Source: a virus
Strand: one strand, 5' to 3'
DNA length: 34,077 nt
IMG/VR virus record: IMGVR_UViG_3300014819_000031
Location: 1 to 34,077 of that record
This document shows positions 8,816 to 17,406 of the stretch, piece by piece. The notes under the pieces were generated by a model. That model made no database searches, was not told the DNA's origin, and worked only from the letters and a program-made list of their open reading frames with translations. Each line of letters opens with the position of its first letter. Position 1 is the first letter of the stretch. The position numbers and the translations under genes are program-made.

Positions 8816-9529
8816 TTAAATTATGATCCATTGTTTTTTAAGTTGATGTTGATGTTGACATATTCCCTTTGAATTAGGATATATTGAATCCAATCCTCTT
8901 CTAACTTTAAAAGTCTTATGATAAAAAATTTTACAGTTAATATCATCTAAAGAATCAACTAATACATTAAAACAAGATTCAATACAATGTATTTGTTCTG
9001 CTTTATAAATCAACCCCAAATAATCAAAAATATCATCTGTATTTTCGGGTGACACTTCAATAATTTTTAATTCTTTATCTATTTTAGAATAATCTATACG
9101 GTTACATCCATCGCTACCTACACTATGTACCAATGCAAATTTGGAATTTTCCGGATTTAATTTATTAAATAAATTATTTTCTCTAAACAAATCTCTATTT
9201 ATTTTAAAATTTTTCCACCTATTAATAAATGGTATATTGTGTGACACATAAAAAAGCTCATCCCACGAATATTCATCTGTTTCCGCTACATGACCTAATA
9301 TAATTTTTTCGTCATCATTTAAAGTTGATAAAAAATTATGTACATCAAATTCATTTTTATATTCGATTGACATATTTTCTAAATCTTTATACATTGTTTT
9401 TATGCTGTTTAAATAATTTGGTTTACAGCAAAATAAAGTATATTGTAAATTATTTTTGATTAATGATCTAATCAAACCATTACATATTATAAAATCTCCC
9501 AATCCTATATGTTGATGAATATATATCAT
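8816..9529 (-). CDS. Probable glycosyltransferase, paralogue of the downstream gene
   Basis: The protein has 237 residues. The N-terminus MIYIHQHIGLGDFIICNGLI carries the same GLGD turn as the downstream 235-aa protein. A central strand KFALVHSVGSDGCNRIDY resembles the donor-phosphate loop of GT-B enzymes, and a later AEQIHCIESCFNVLVDSL matches the region where GT9 enzymes bind the nucleotide sugar. It is only 12 nt upstream of the next gene and 2 nt from the preceding one, so it belongs to one operon. The family call (GT9-like) rests on pattern rather than search, and the two small proteins may act as a pair. Confidence 0.55.
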   Translation of the reverse strand: MIYIHQHIGLGDFIICNGLIRSLIKNNLQYTLFCCKPNYLNSIKTMYKDLENMSIEYKNEFDVHNFLSTLNDDEKIILGHVAETDEYSWDELFYVSHNIPFINRWKNFKINRDLFRENNLFNKLNPENSKFALVHSVGSDGCNRIDYSKIDKELKIIEVSPENTDDIFDYLGLIYKAEQIHCIESCFNVLVDSLDDINCKIFYHKTFKVRRGLDSIYPNSKGICQHQHQLKKQWIII

Positions 9530-9531
9530 TT

Positions 9532-10818
9532 TTAAATTTGAGTATTGCTGAATTTTGCTATATCTGCTTCGCTTGTATTATGTCTATAAACATAAGCATG
9601 TAATATTTTATCTATAAAATACTCGGTTTTAGCTTCTTTATTTAATTTCTCAATCCAATTTCGGTCTTCTCCATAATTGCTATTTAAAAATTCATGTTTT
9701 TTTGCAATTCTTTTATTCCATATACACATGTGATAAGGTGGACGTTTAAATATTGTACCCGGCGCGTAATCTTCATGTGGATTTTTTAAACCAAATGTAA
9801 CTATAGATTTTGGATAGTTTTCAATAAAACAATTTTGTTTAAAAGTTATAACATCAACATCACTATTCTTTTCAATAGCATTATATATTTCCTTTATATA
9901 ATCATCCGATATTTCATCGTCATCATCTATATATGCTATAAACTTTCCTAATGCAATATTTAATAAATCGTTTCTTTTTCTACCTATTGATCTAATTTTA
10001 TTATCTATTAATATCAAATATTCTATTTTTTTATTTAAATTGTTTTGTGTTATTTGATTTTCTATTTTAGAAATCAATTTATTCAAATGAGTATTAATTC
10101 TGTTTGGAACACTTAAGATCAAAATTGATAATACTGGAAAATTATCATCTAAATCAAAATTTTTAGCCTTTCTTCTGTTATAAACTTCTTCATCTTTTTT
10201 GGAAAATGATTCATTTTTAACATATAGCATATCAAAATTTGATTTTTGATATGCGGGATGTGCGTGTTCTATTATTGTTGAATTAAGTTTTACATATTTT
10301 CCTAATTTTTTAAAAATATCTGTGAATTCATTATCACACCAAAGACTAGTATATTCTGGATGATATATATAACCAAATCTGTCATAATATTTTTTACCAA
10401 TAATACATAATGTATTAATATCAGTTCTATTTCCATCGTTATACCATAGAACACCATCCAAATCCCTATGAGATGATGACATATCATTTCTTATAATTTC
10501 ATCATATCCATCACATACTGGTATCATATCATCTGATGCGAGTAATAATATGTCCCAATTATTGCATTTTTCTAAATCGGCATTTATAGCTTGTACTTTT
10601 GTTTTACTGTTTCCAAAATAATAATTTAATTTTATATGTTTTTTAGAATTATTAAGTCTTCTAATAACATCGGGATTATTCATTGTAGTATCATCTTCGT
10701 CACATGATATCAAAAATTCAATATTATTAGCATCTTTTGCTTTTTGATAATATAAATTTAAAACATTAAAAAATTTTTCAGGTCTTTCTCTGGTTGGAAA
10801 TTTTATTAATATTTTCAT
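9532..10818 (-). CDS. Two-domain GT-A (family 2) glycosyltransferase
   Basis: The protein has 428 residues and two GT-A domains in tandem. The first begins KFPTRERPEKF (residues 6-16) and has the acidic site LLASDDM at 93-98, with EHAHPAYQ near 184-191. The second begins near 228 (PVLSILILSVPNR) and has AYIDDDDEIS at 295-304, then GEDRNW near 385, the usual ED acceptor motif. Both domains keep their metal-binding acids, so both may be active, giving a processive or two-sugar transferase. It overlaps the upstream GT-B gene by 4 nt, which indicates translational coupling. It probably acts on nucleotide sugars in the host cytoplasm. Confidence 0.8.
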   Translation of the reverse strand: MKILIKFPTRERPEKFFNVLNLYYQKAKDANNIEFLISCDEDDTTMNNPDVIRRLNNSKKHIKLNYYFGNSKTKVQAINADLEKCNNWDILLLASDDMIPVCDGYDEIIRNDMSSSHRDLDGVLWYNDGNRTDINTLCIIGKKYYDRFGYIYHPEYTSLWCDNEFTDIFKKLGKYVKLNSTIIEHAHPAYQKSNFDMLYVKNESFSKKDEEVYNRRKAKNFDLDDNFPVLSILILSVPNRINTHLNKLISKIENQITQNNLNKKIEYLILIDNKIRSIGRKRNDLLNIALGKFIAYIDDDDEISDDYIKEIYNAIEKNSDVDVITFKQNCFIENYPKSIVTFGLKNPHEDYAPGTIFKRPPYHMCIWNKRIAKKHEFLNSNYGEDRNWIEKLNKEAKTEYFIDKILHAYVYRHNTSEADIAKFSNTQI

Positions 10819-11816
10819 AAATTATTTAAAAATACATCATCAAATTTTTTCATAACATTTTCCGGTGAAAAATCTTTATATGAATTATAGTCTTTGTTTT
10901 CATCCGGTTTAAAATTTAAAAAAAGATTCAATAAATCTTGTTCATTATCATAATATATACCATCATTTTTTAATATTTCAATATATCCCTTACCATACCC
11001 ATGTTTCCATGTTAAAATGGGTTTATTTAAAGCACAAAATTCCGCAATAGCTAATCCAAATGTTTCACCATGATTTCTAGCATGAATCATTGCATCACAA
11101 GCCGAAATGTGTTCATATTTAAGTTTTAAATCAAGTATAGGATCCAAATATATTATTCTATCATGTTTATAAAACGGCTTAGTACATATAAATAAAAAAT
11201 ATAAATCTTTTCTTAAATCTAAGGCTTTACCTATTGCCGAATATACAAATGGTAAATCGAAATCGTTATAACCGCCTATTCTACCGTACACAAAACAATT
11301 TTCTGGTATATTTAATTTTTGCCTTATATTTAATCTTGAATTTTTTTGATCTATTTTTGGAACATTTATCATATGTGGAACATATGGTATAGTTCCGTTT
11401 GAACAGGCATCCGAAAGCCATTTGGAAACAAAAGCAAATCTTTGACCGTGAACATTCTGAATAGGTTGGGGGAAAACCGAATGTACTAAATTATTCGTTT
11501 TTTTAGAATAAAAACCAATAGGTTCTCCGGATTTAATATGATACATTGCATTTATATTTTTATTTTGTATAAAATCTTCTAACTCTTCATAGTTTTTGTA
11601 ATATAAAAGCTCAAACCTATTTTTTAAAGATTCAAATGTATTTTCTAATATATTTTTATAATAAGGTTCTTCCCATGGATAGTTATTTTCCTTTTTACCA
11701 AATGCCAAATATGTTTTATTACCTAATATTTTTTCATTATAATGAGCATAATCTATCATTGCTCTGGTAGACCCTTGCATTGAAAATTTTTCTTCTAAAA
11801 ATAATATATTTTTCAT
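10815..11816 (-). CDS. GT4-like (GT-B) glycosyltransferase
   Basis: The protein has 333 residues. The N-terminal domain opens MKNILFLEEKFSMQGSTRAM, like the acceptor-binding loop of GT4 enzymes. The second domain begins near residue 172 (NCFVYGRIGGYNDFDLPF). The donor-binding EX7E motif is clear: HGETFGLAIAEF with E251 and E259. It overlaps both neighbours by 4 nt and so is co-translated in the island operon. It is slightly shorter than typical GT4 (about 360-400 aa) but appears complete. Donor and acceptor are unknown. Confidence 0.82.
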   Translation of the reverse strand: MKNILFLEEKFSMQGSTRAMIDYAHYNEKILGNKTYLAFGKKENNYPWEEPYYKNILENTFESLKNRFELLYYKNYEELEDFIQNKNINAMYHIKSGEPIGFYSKKTNNLVHSVFPQPIQNVHGQRFAFVSKWLSDACSNGTIPYVPHMINVPKIDQKNSRLNIRQKLNIPENCFVYGRIGGYNDFDLPFVYSAIGKALDLRKDLYFLFICTKPFYKHDRIIYLDPILDLKLKYEHISACDAMIHARNHGETFGLAIAEFCALNKPILTWKHGYGKGYIEILKNDGIYYDNEQDLLNLFLNFKPDENKDYNSYKDFSPENVMKKFDDVFLNNL

Positions 11817-13285
11817 ATTTTAACTTTATAGTAATTAACTTTATCGTGCATTTTTTTGGTTTCTATTATATCAAATTTTAAATTATTTAAACCATCGTTT
11901 TTGTGGGTTTTTCTTCCATTTAAAAATTCACCAAATTTTTCTCCATTTTTCTTATGATTTTCTTTTTCGTTTTCGTCTTTTAATCTCAATGGATGTGGAA
12001 TACTGTAATAACGACCAAATGGATGCTTGTAAGGAACGAGATTCTCTTTTTCACACCTAAAATATAAATCATCGTCTTCTTTACCCCATCCTACATACTC
12101 ATTACTAAAACCATTTACCTGCTCATAATGCTCATTTTTAAACATTATGACACCTCCCATAATTTTATCTTGTATATTCACATAAGCAAACTGACTACAA
12201 TGGCTACTTAAATGACTTGGCAACTCTGGATAACTATAATCCGAAAATTCGGGTATCAAATCTACATCATGAAAACATACATAAGTAGAATCATTTGATT
12301 TTAATTTATATCCAACATTATTAATTTTTCCTTTATTGAAATATTCAGAATCTCCTTGTTCTATTACCAATATTTCATAATTTTCCACTTGTTTTCCAAC
12401 ATAACCTATCAAATTAGGTATTAAGATATCCAATGCCACCTTTCTATCTCTATAAGGAACTACTATGGTCAATTTTTGATTTTTATTAACGATTTTCTTT
12501 CTACTATAATTTGTTTGTAAGAAAATTATATTGGTTTTTAAATTATCTATACCATCATCTATAATTTCGTTTGTAAATTTCCCCCATTTTTTTACAAAAT
12601 ATTGAGCGGATCTTTGCCAATTATGATTATATCCCTCTTTATTGGTTATTGATGAATTTTGACTGCTTCCTTCTATATCGGTTATATAATCTTCACTGTT
12701 TAACAAGTCTGGAAAATACCAAAATGGGGGAGCTACGTTTTTTTGTATCAAAGAATAAGCAAAATCTATATGTTCAAACGCATTTACATAATTTTCATCA
12801 AAATATCCTATTTTTTTAAGAATATTTGCATTTACATACATAAAAGCACCTTGAGGATTGTGATAAAATCCCAATTTAACACCATCTGGTTGTTCTAATG
12901 TATATTTCAAGGACTTTTCGTTTCCTGCAACCTTTTCATAACACAAATGATGAATTCCTGTTGAATTTGCGGCTTTTATATATGCTTCAAACACATCGGG
13001 TCTTTTTATTATGATATCGTCTTCTATTAAGAAGATATGCTCGCAATTAAATTTCTCCACCAACACTTTGATTGCATAATTTTTTGAAACAGCAACACCC
13101 ATTTGCTTGTTAGTTTGAATTACAATTTCTGCATCGTTATCATTAGTATAAACGTTGTTACCATCATTCACAACAACCAAGAAGTCTATCATATTTCTTG
13201 GTATCGATTCCAATACCCTTTTATAATAGTCGGGTCTATTATATGTTATAATTGCAACACCTATTCCTGATGATATTTTTTCCAT
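11813..13285 (-). CDS. GT2 plus beta-1,4-galactosyltransferase-like (GT7) fusion
   Basis: An upstream in-frame ATG at 13309 also exists. I prefer 13285 because it lines up with the start of its paralogue (MEKISSGIGVAIIT versus MEIIKNKIGCALIT). Numbering from 13309 (498 aa), the first domain is GT2-like: IITYNRPDYY at 20-29, LIEDDIII at 94-101 and NAFEHIDF at 176-183. The second domain looks like the animal/bacterial beta-1,4-galactosyltransferase family GT7: TIVVPYRDR at 281-289, FHDVDLIPE at 346-354, MGGVIMF at 384-390, and NGFSNEYVGWGKEDDDLYFR at 399-418. All the hallmark acids are there. The protein overlaps the upstream GT2 gene and the downstream GT4 gene. Confidence 0.85.
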   Translation of the reverse strand: MEKISSGIGVAIITYNRPDYYKRVLESIPRNMIDFLVVVNDGNNVYTNDNDAEIVIQTNKQMGVAVSKNYAIKVLVEKFNCEHIFLIEDDIIIKRPDVFEAYIKAANSTGIHHLCYEKVAGNEKSLKYTLEQPDGVKLGFYHNPQGAFMYVNANILKKIGYFDENYVNAFEHIDFAYSLIQKNVAPPFWYFPDLLNSEDYITDIEGSSQNSSITNKEGYNHNWQRSAQYFVKKWGKFTNEIIDDGIDNLKTNIIFLQTNYSRKKIVNKNQKLTIVVPYRDRKVALDILIPNLIGYVGKQVENYEILVIEQGDSEYFNKGKINNVGYKLKSNDSTYVCFHDVDLIPEFSDYSYPELPSHLSSHCSQFAYVNIQDKIMGGVIMFKNEHYEQVNGFSNEYVGWGKEDDDLYFRCEKENLVPYKHPFGRYYSIPHPLRLKDENEKENHKKNGEKFGEFLNGRKTHKNDGLNNLKFDIIETKKMHDKVNYYKVKI

Positions 13286-14085
13286 ATTTCTCTCAAATTC
13301 TTTAAACATTCTTCTTCTGATATAATCGGTTCCGATTTACCATATCCATGCACCACACTAAATCCAGTTTGTTCGATAAATCTATCTAAACCTTTTTTAA
13401 AAGTATTTTGAAAATCTGAATCGTTTCTTATTTTAGATTGCTGATGATCTGGTACAATGTCTTTCAAATAAGTGGATGAATTATGTATATCAACAAACCA
13501 TCTCCAAGGCGTAGTATAACCTTTTAATGATGCATCATAGGTATGCTTAACATGCTCCATTGCGTTATAATAGCCTTCATCAAATAGTCCTATATCGTTT
13601 AATACATCGATATGATAATAACTAAATGCTCCCAAAACATTACTATATAGATCAACCTCTATTCCGTTTGGGTATTTTACAGTTTTTCTTATATCTGGTT
13701 CTCCAAAGCTTTTTAAATTGTGATTTCCATGTAACCCATAATTAAAATGTTTTATTCCGGTTTTTTTGGATGCATCAATGTATACTTGGAAAACTTCTCC
13801 ATTTGTAATTTGAATATCGTCTTCCATTAAAAATATATGTTCGCATCCGCTTTTAATTAAAAATTCCAATCCTTTATTTTTAGCAACAGAAACACCACAC
13901 TTTCCAGTAGTTTCTATATAAGAACATTCACATTCTTTTATTTTCTCGATGCCATCGTTTACTACCACACACTCTATGTTTTTATCTTTAATAGAGTTTA
14001 ACAAAGAACCACAGGATTTTTTATAAAAATCCAATCTGTCACAGGTTATTAAAGCGCAACCAATTTTATTTTTGATTATTTCCAT
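13261..14085 (-). CDS. Family 2 glycosyltransferase, paralogue of the next gene's first domain
   Basis: Starting at 14085 the protein has 274 residues; a longer form from 14124 is possible but would overlap the upstream gene more. It has the GT2 pattern IGCALITCDRLDFYKK, then CVVVNDG, CGVSVAKNKG, IFLMEDDIQI (metal-binding acids) and YNAMEHVKHTYD. The same blocks occur in the same order in the N-terminal half of the downstream GT2-GT7 protein, so the two arose by tandem duplication. The 3' end overlaps the start of that gene by about 25 nt. The C-terminal tail (RFIEQTGFSVVHGYG) has no recognised function. Confidence 0.82.
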   Translation of the reverse strand: MEIIKNKIGCALITCDRLDFYKKSCGSLLNSIKDKNIECVVVNDGIEKIKECECSYIETTGKCGVSVAKNKGLEFLIKSGCEHIFLMEDDIQITNGEVFQVYIDASKKTGIKHFNYGLHGNHNLKSFGEPDIRKTVKYPNGIEVDLYSNVLGAFSYYHIDVLNDIGLFDEGYYNAMEHVKHTYDASLKGYTTPWRWFVDIHNSSTYLKDIVPDHQQSKIRNDSDFQNTFKKGLDRFIEQTGFSVVHGYGKSEPIISEEECLKNLREIWKKYHQE

Positions 14086-14851
14086 ATTGTGACTGTAGTT
14101 TTTCCATGAATTTGAACAAATCATCTTGAGTTACACCAACCGGATCATTTTGATTTGGTATATATTTGTGTTCATGATAGAAATATGCAAAAGTCATTTC
14201 CAATGATTTTTCCATTTTTCCATTATTTTTTTGAATTGTGCTAAAATCTTTAAAATTTATTTTTTCTATTTCTGATGAAGATTCTTCAACATCAGAAGAA
14301 TCGATTGTTGGATTATAATGATTCGGAGGATATACTTCTTTTCTTCTAAGTTTTAATATATAATCTAAAACATCCAAATCTTTTGTATCAAAAAATCTTT
14401 CGTCAAAGAAACCAAAATTTTTAATTATACCGGAATATAAAAATATAAAATTTGTGTTTAATGTTGGACTAATATTTAAAGATAAGTTGTTTGAATCATC
14501 TTCCAATGTTACATTTTTATCGCCATGTCCAGTAATAAACCAAGTTCCAAAGGTATTGGCAAGTTTTATTGTATTATTGAATATATCGGGATTTTTTATT
14601 TTAATATTTGAATTTAAAATAAAATAATACTTAAATCCTTTGATTCTTAATTGTGTTAATAGATAATTTCTAAGTGTAGCAAATGGTACATCATTAGAAT
14701 AGTGTCTATTACAAACTATCGAAGGTTTCCTTTTATTTGAAACCGTTACAATATTATCTTTAAATTCTTGTGGTATAGAAGAAATACAATTTTGTAAATC
14801 TTCATCCGAATAAACATCAATTATTCCTATTCCTATTTCGTTATTGTTCAT
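14066..14851 (-). CDS. GT2-like protein with a degenerate metal site
   Basis: The protein has 261 residues. It follows the layout of its two downstream paralogues: IGIGIIDVYSDEDLQNCISS, then YYFILNSNIKIKNPDIFNNT in the place where they have FLxEDDI, then a FGFFDERFFDTKDLDVLDYI segment matching their FDExYxNAxEHxxxxY. The acidic EDD needed for metal/nucleotide binding is replaced by NSN, so it is probably catalytically dead or altered. It may serve as a partner or acceptor-binding subunit. It begins immediately after gene 47 with a 4-nt overlap, so it is coupled to the nuclease gene. Function is inferred only from paralogy. Confidence 0.7.
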   Translation of the reverse strand: MNNNEIGIGIIDVYSDEDLQNCISSIPQEFKDNIVTVSNKRKPSIVCNRHYSNDVPFATLRNYLLTQLRIKGFKYYFILNSNIKIKNPDIFNNTIKLANTFGTWFITGHGDKNVTLEDDSNNLSLNISPTLNTNFIFLYSGIIKNFGFFDERFFDTKDLDVLDYILKLRRKEVYPPNHYNPTIDSSDVEESSSEIEKINFKDFSTIQKNNGKMEKSLEMTFAYFYHEHKYIPNQNDPVGVTQDDLFKFMEKLQSQYGNNQK

Positions 14852-15885
14852 GTATTTTTGAGAGTGTAAATTTCCTTTATATATTCTAAAACTTCTTTTT
14901 TATTTTTTATATCAATATTATTGATATAAAATTCCATATCATCTAATATATTAACAAATTCTAAATTTTTTTCCACTATTTTAGTGTCATTTTTTGTTTC
15001 TACATCTTGATAATCTATTCTAAAATTTACTGGCGAGTGTTTTTGAAGCTTTGAGCTTAGTAAATTGAGGTTTTCGTAGTCTATGTCACAATCTACAACC
15101 AAACTGACATGGTTATTTTCTATTTTATTTTTAATATCATCCGAATTACTCAATATTTTACTAACAGATAATTTAAAATATTTTGGTGATATATCATTTT
15201 CAATAAATTCAAATTCATTATTGTCTATATCATAGATATAGATTCCACGTTCATCCATCGTATCTCCAAAATTCTGCTGATATGGACTTCCCAAATAAAC
15301 TATTTCACCGTTTTCATATTTTCGATGATCTTTTTTGTGAAAATGTCCAGATACAATAGTTTTAGACTTCTTAAAAAGATCACTCGACTGCATTCCGTGT
15401 TCACATACTTTATATGTATTCATGTAAAATGATGAAATCTCAAAATGTCCAATACAAATATCAGTTTCCGGTATTTGGTCAAATTGAACTCCCCATGGAA
15501 CCATTGATATTTTTTTATCTTTATAAGTTAAAATTACTGGATCTTTATCAAAAATTTTAATATTATTCCATCCATCTAAAATAGATATTGAATTTATAAC
15601 GCTATCGTTTTTTAAAAAACAACAGTGGTTTCCTGTTGAAATAAACACATCGAATTTTTTAAAATAATCAAAAAATTGTTTAGCAACAGATAATGTATTA
15701 ACACTTATTTCACGTCTATTGTGAAATATATCACCGGGTATTAATATTTGTTTAATACCTTTTTTATAATATATTTCACTAGCCCATTTAGCAAAATTTA
15801 AAACAATATTATGCCACTTTTCACTGTCTTGTTCTAATCCTAGATGAATATCTGAAAACAATCCTATTTTTCTATCTAATTCCAT
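14848..15885 (-). CDS. 47: gp47 recombination nuclease subunit (SbcD/Mre11-like phosphoesterase)
   Basis: The protein has 345 residues (T4 gp47 has 339). Calcineurin-like phosphoesterase motifs run in order: SDIHLG (D12, H14), PGDIFHNRRE (D52), STGNHC (N86, H87), IGHFE (H147) and SGHFHKK (179-185). The usual GNHD is GNHC here; metal ligands N and H are kept. It should form the gp46/gp47 exonuclease complex that resects DNA ends. Gene 46 is 7.5 kb downstream on the same strand, separated by the glycosylation island, an unusual arrangement for an obligate pair. The ATG has no Shine-Dalgarno; the leader is A/T only for about 20 nt. Confidence 0.93.
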   Translation of the reverse strand: MELDRKIGLFSDIHLGLEQDSEKWHNIVLNFAKWASEIYYKKGIKQILIPGDIFHNRREISVNTLSVAKQFFDYFKKFDVFISTGNHCCFLKNDSVINSISILDGWNNIKIFDKDPVILTYKDKKISMVPWGVQFDQIPETDICIGHFEISSFYMNTYKVCEHGMQSSDLFKKSKTIVSGHFHKKDHRKYENGEIVYLGSPYQQNFGDTMDERGIYIYDIDNNEFEFIENDISPKYFKLSVSKILSNSDDIKNKIENNHVSLVVDCDIDYENLNLLSSKLQKHSPVNFRIDYQDVETKNDTKIVEKNLEFVNILDDMEFYINNIDIKNKKEVLEYIKEIYTLKNT

Positions 15886-15940
15886 TAATAATTAATTTAA
15901 CATGTTTTTAAAAAAAAGTCAAATTTATCATGATTGCTGT

Positions 15941-15948
15941 TATAAATA
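15941..15948 (+). promoter_or_regulatory. T4-type late promoter TATAAATA
   Basis: A perfect match to the T4 late promoter octamer, 7 nt before the ATG of the GIY-YIG gene at 15956. By T4 rules the transcript would start at or 1 nt from the start codon. T4 homing endonucleases are known to carry late promoters. Confidence 0.75.
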
Positions 15949-15955
15949 TTAAAAT

Positions 15956-16804
15956 ATGAAAATAATACCAAAAATAGATTATGGATTTGTTTATATGCAT
16001 ACGAATATAAATAAAAATCATAAAAATTATAATAAAAAATATATAGGATATAAATCATTTTTTAAATATAATGGAAAAGAATCAAATTGGAAAAATTATA
16101 TTGGTTCTAAAAATAAAGAATTGTTACAAGATTTTAAAGAATTGGGATGGAATGGTTTTAAAAGAGAATATCTTTTTATAGGAAATTTAAAAGATGTTAG
16201 AGAAAAAGAAATATATTATCATAATTTGTATAATATAAATGTTAATAATGAGTTTTATAATAAAGCCAAACAAACAAATTTTGGTTTTTCTACTAGTGGT
16301 AAAAAAATGTCAAACGAAGAAAAAATAAAAAGAAGCAATACGATGAAAGGATATAAACATATTTTTAATAAAAAAACAATGGAATCAAAAATGGTTCCAT
16401 CTAATTCTATAATAGATTTGAATGAATGGGAATATGGTAGACCATCTAATGTATTAAGAATTTGGATTCATAATACTATAACCAAAGAAGAAAAGTATAT
16501 TTTAAAAAATTTATTAGATACTTTTGATAAAAATTTATGGAAAATTGGTAGAAATGAAAAAATGAAAAATATCACTAAAAAAAATTTATTTTTTGGTTGT
16601 AGAAAAAAGAAATCTTTAATTGGTAAAAAAAATATGAGTAGATCACATTATAAAAATAAAAATTTTAAAATTTTGAATATAAAAACAAAAGAAGAATTTT
16701 ATTTTTATAATTTAACAGAATGTAAAAATAAATTAAATTTAACTACTCATTTTGTTAAAAAAATATATGATGGAAAGACTGTAAATGATTATGTAAGAAT
16801 TTAA
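15956..16804 (+). CDS. GIY-YIG homing endonuclease, plus strand
   Basis: The protein has 282 residues. The GIY-YIG core is GFVYMHTN at 10-17 and KKYIGYKSF at 27-35, then NWKNYIGSKN near 46 and the expected helix with Glu near EKEIYYHNLYN. A NUMOD3-like basic repeat (GKKMSNEEKIKRSNTMKGY) follows, and the C-terminal third looks like a DNA-binding region (KIYDGKTVNDYVRI, similar to NUMOD1-type helix-turn-helix tails). It sits between genes 47 and 55, opposite in direction, with a perfect late promoter. Its stop overlaps the gp55 stop in a shared TTAA. A free-standing mobile endonuclease is the best reading, possibly targeting the 47/55 junction in related phages. Confidence 0.85.
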   Translation: MKIIPKIDYGFVYMHTNINKNHKNYNKKYIGYKSFFKYNGKESNWKNYIGSKNKELLQDFKELGWNGFKREYLFIGNLKDVREKEIYYHNLYNINVNNEFYNKAKQTNFGFSTSGKKMSNEEKIKRSNTMKGYKHIFNKKTMESKMVPSNSIIDLNEWEYGRPSNVLRIWIHNTITKEEKYILKNLLDTFDKNLWKIGRNEKMKNITKKNLFFGCRKKKSLIGKKNMSRSHYKNKNFKILNIKTKEEFYFYNLTECKNKLNLTTHFVKKIYDGKTVNDYVRI

Positions 16805-17406
16805 TTTTTTTGATCATTATTATATATATTTTTTTTATTCTTATAAAGACTTTGATTTTCGGACATAAACATAATCTCTTCTTGGTATTTTAAATGTGTT
16901 TCATTGATATGTTTTTCCTTTTTGATTCTGTTTCTAAAAGCATTAAAAGCAATTCTGGTAAAATATGAAAATGGATTTGTTCCCTTTACTCTATCATATT
17001 TTTTTGACATCAAAGCTTTAAACATTCTAATTAAAGCATCGCCAACCATGTCTTCACGATAGGTGTAATTTATAAAATTTGAAGCATAACTTAATTTATG
17101 AGCTATTTTACTAACCATATCGGCTAATTCGTTTGTTAGAACACCAGTATCATAATAATTTAAAATCTCTTCGTCAAATTTTTTTGGTTCAACGTAAAAT
17201 TCTTCTTTTTTTGCTCCTCTTTTTCTTCTTTTTGGTTTGATAACATCATCTAAAGAGATAATATCATCATCCAGTAAAATGTCATCAGAAATTTCATCAT
17301 CGGATTCATCATCATCGGAATCATTCTCATCCAAAATGATTTCTTCTTCTAAATCTTCTTCTAAATCATCTATTAAATCTTCTTCATTGTATATTTTTTT
17401 CTTCAT
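16801..17406 (-). CDS. 55: gp55 late-transcription sigma factor
   Basis: The protein has 201 residues. The C-terminal two thirds match T4 gp55: LSYASNFINYTYREDMVGDALIRMF at about 105-129 and NPFSYFTRIAFNAFRNRIKKEK at 144-165 (region 2-like, promoter -10 recognition). The first 60 or so residues are extremely acidic (runs of Asp/Glu with little else), then a basic patch KPKRRKRGAKK at 57-67; T4 gp55 (185 aa) lacks such a long acidic arm as far as I know. gp55 replaces the host sigma factor to read TATAAATA promoters, of which several candidates lie in this window. It starts inside the end of uvsW (23-nt overlap), so the two are translated together. Confidence 0.93.
   Translation of the reverse strand: MKKKIYNEEDLIDDLEEDLEEEIILDENDSDDDESDDEISDDILLDDDIISLDDVIKPKRRKRGAKKEEFYVEPKKFDEEILNYYDTGVLTNELADMVSKIAHKLSYASNFINYTYREDMVGDALIRMFKALMSKKYDRVKGTNPFSYFTRIAFNAFRNRIKKEKHINETHLKYQEEIMFMSENQSLYKNKKNIYNNDQKN

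Noticed and set aside
10302-10487. Minus-strand 61-aa frame inside the two-domain glycosyltransferase
   Set aside because: A second frame within a well-supported gene, with no motif.
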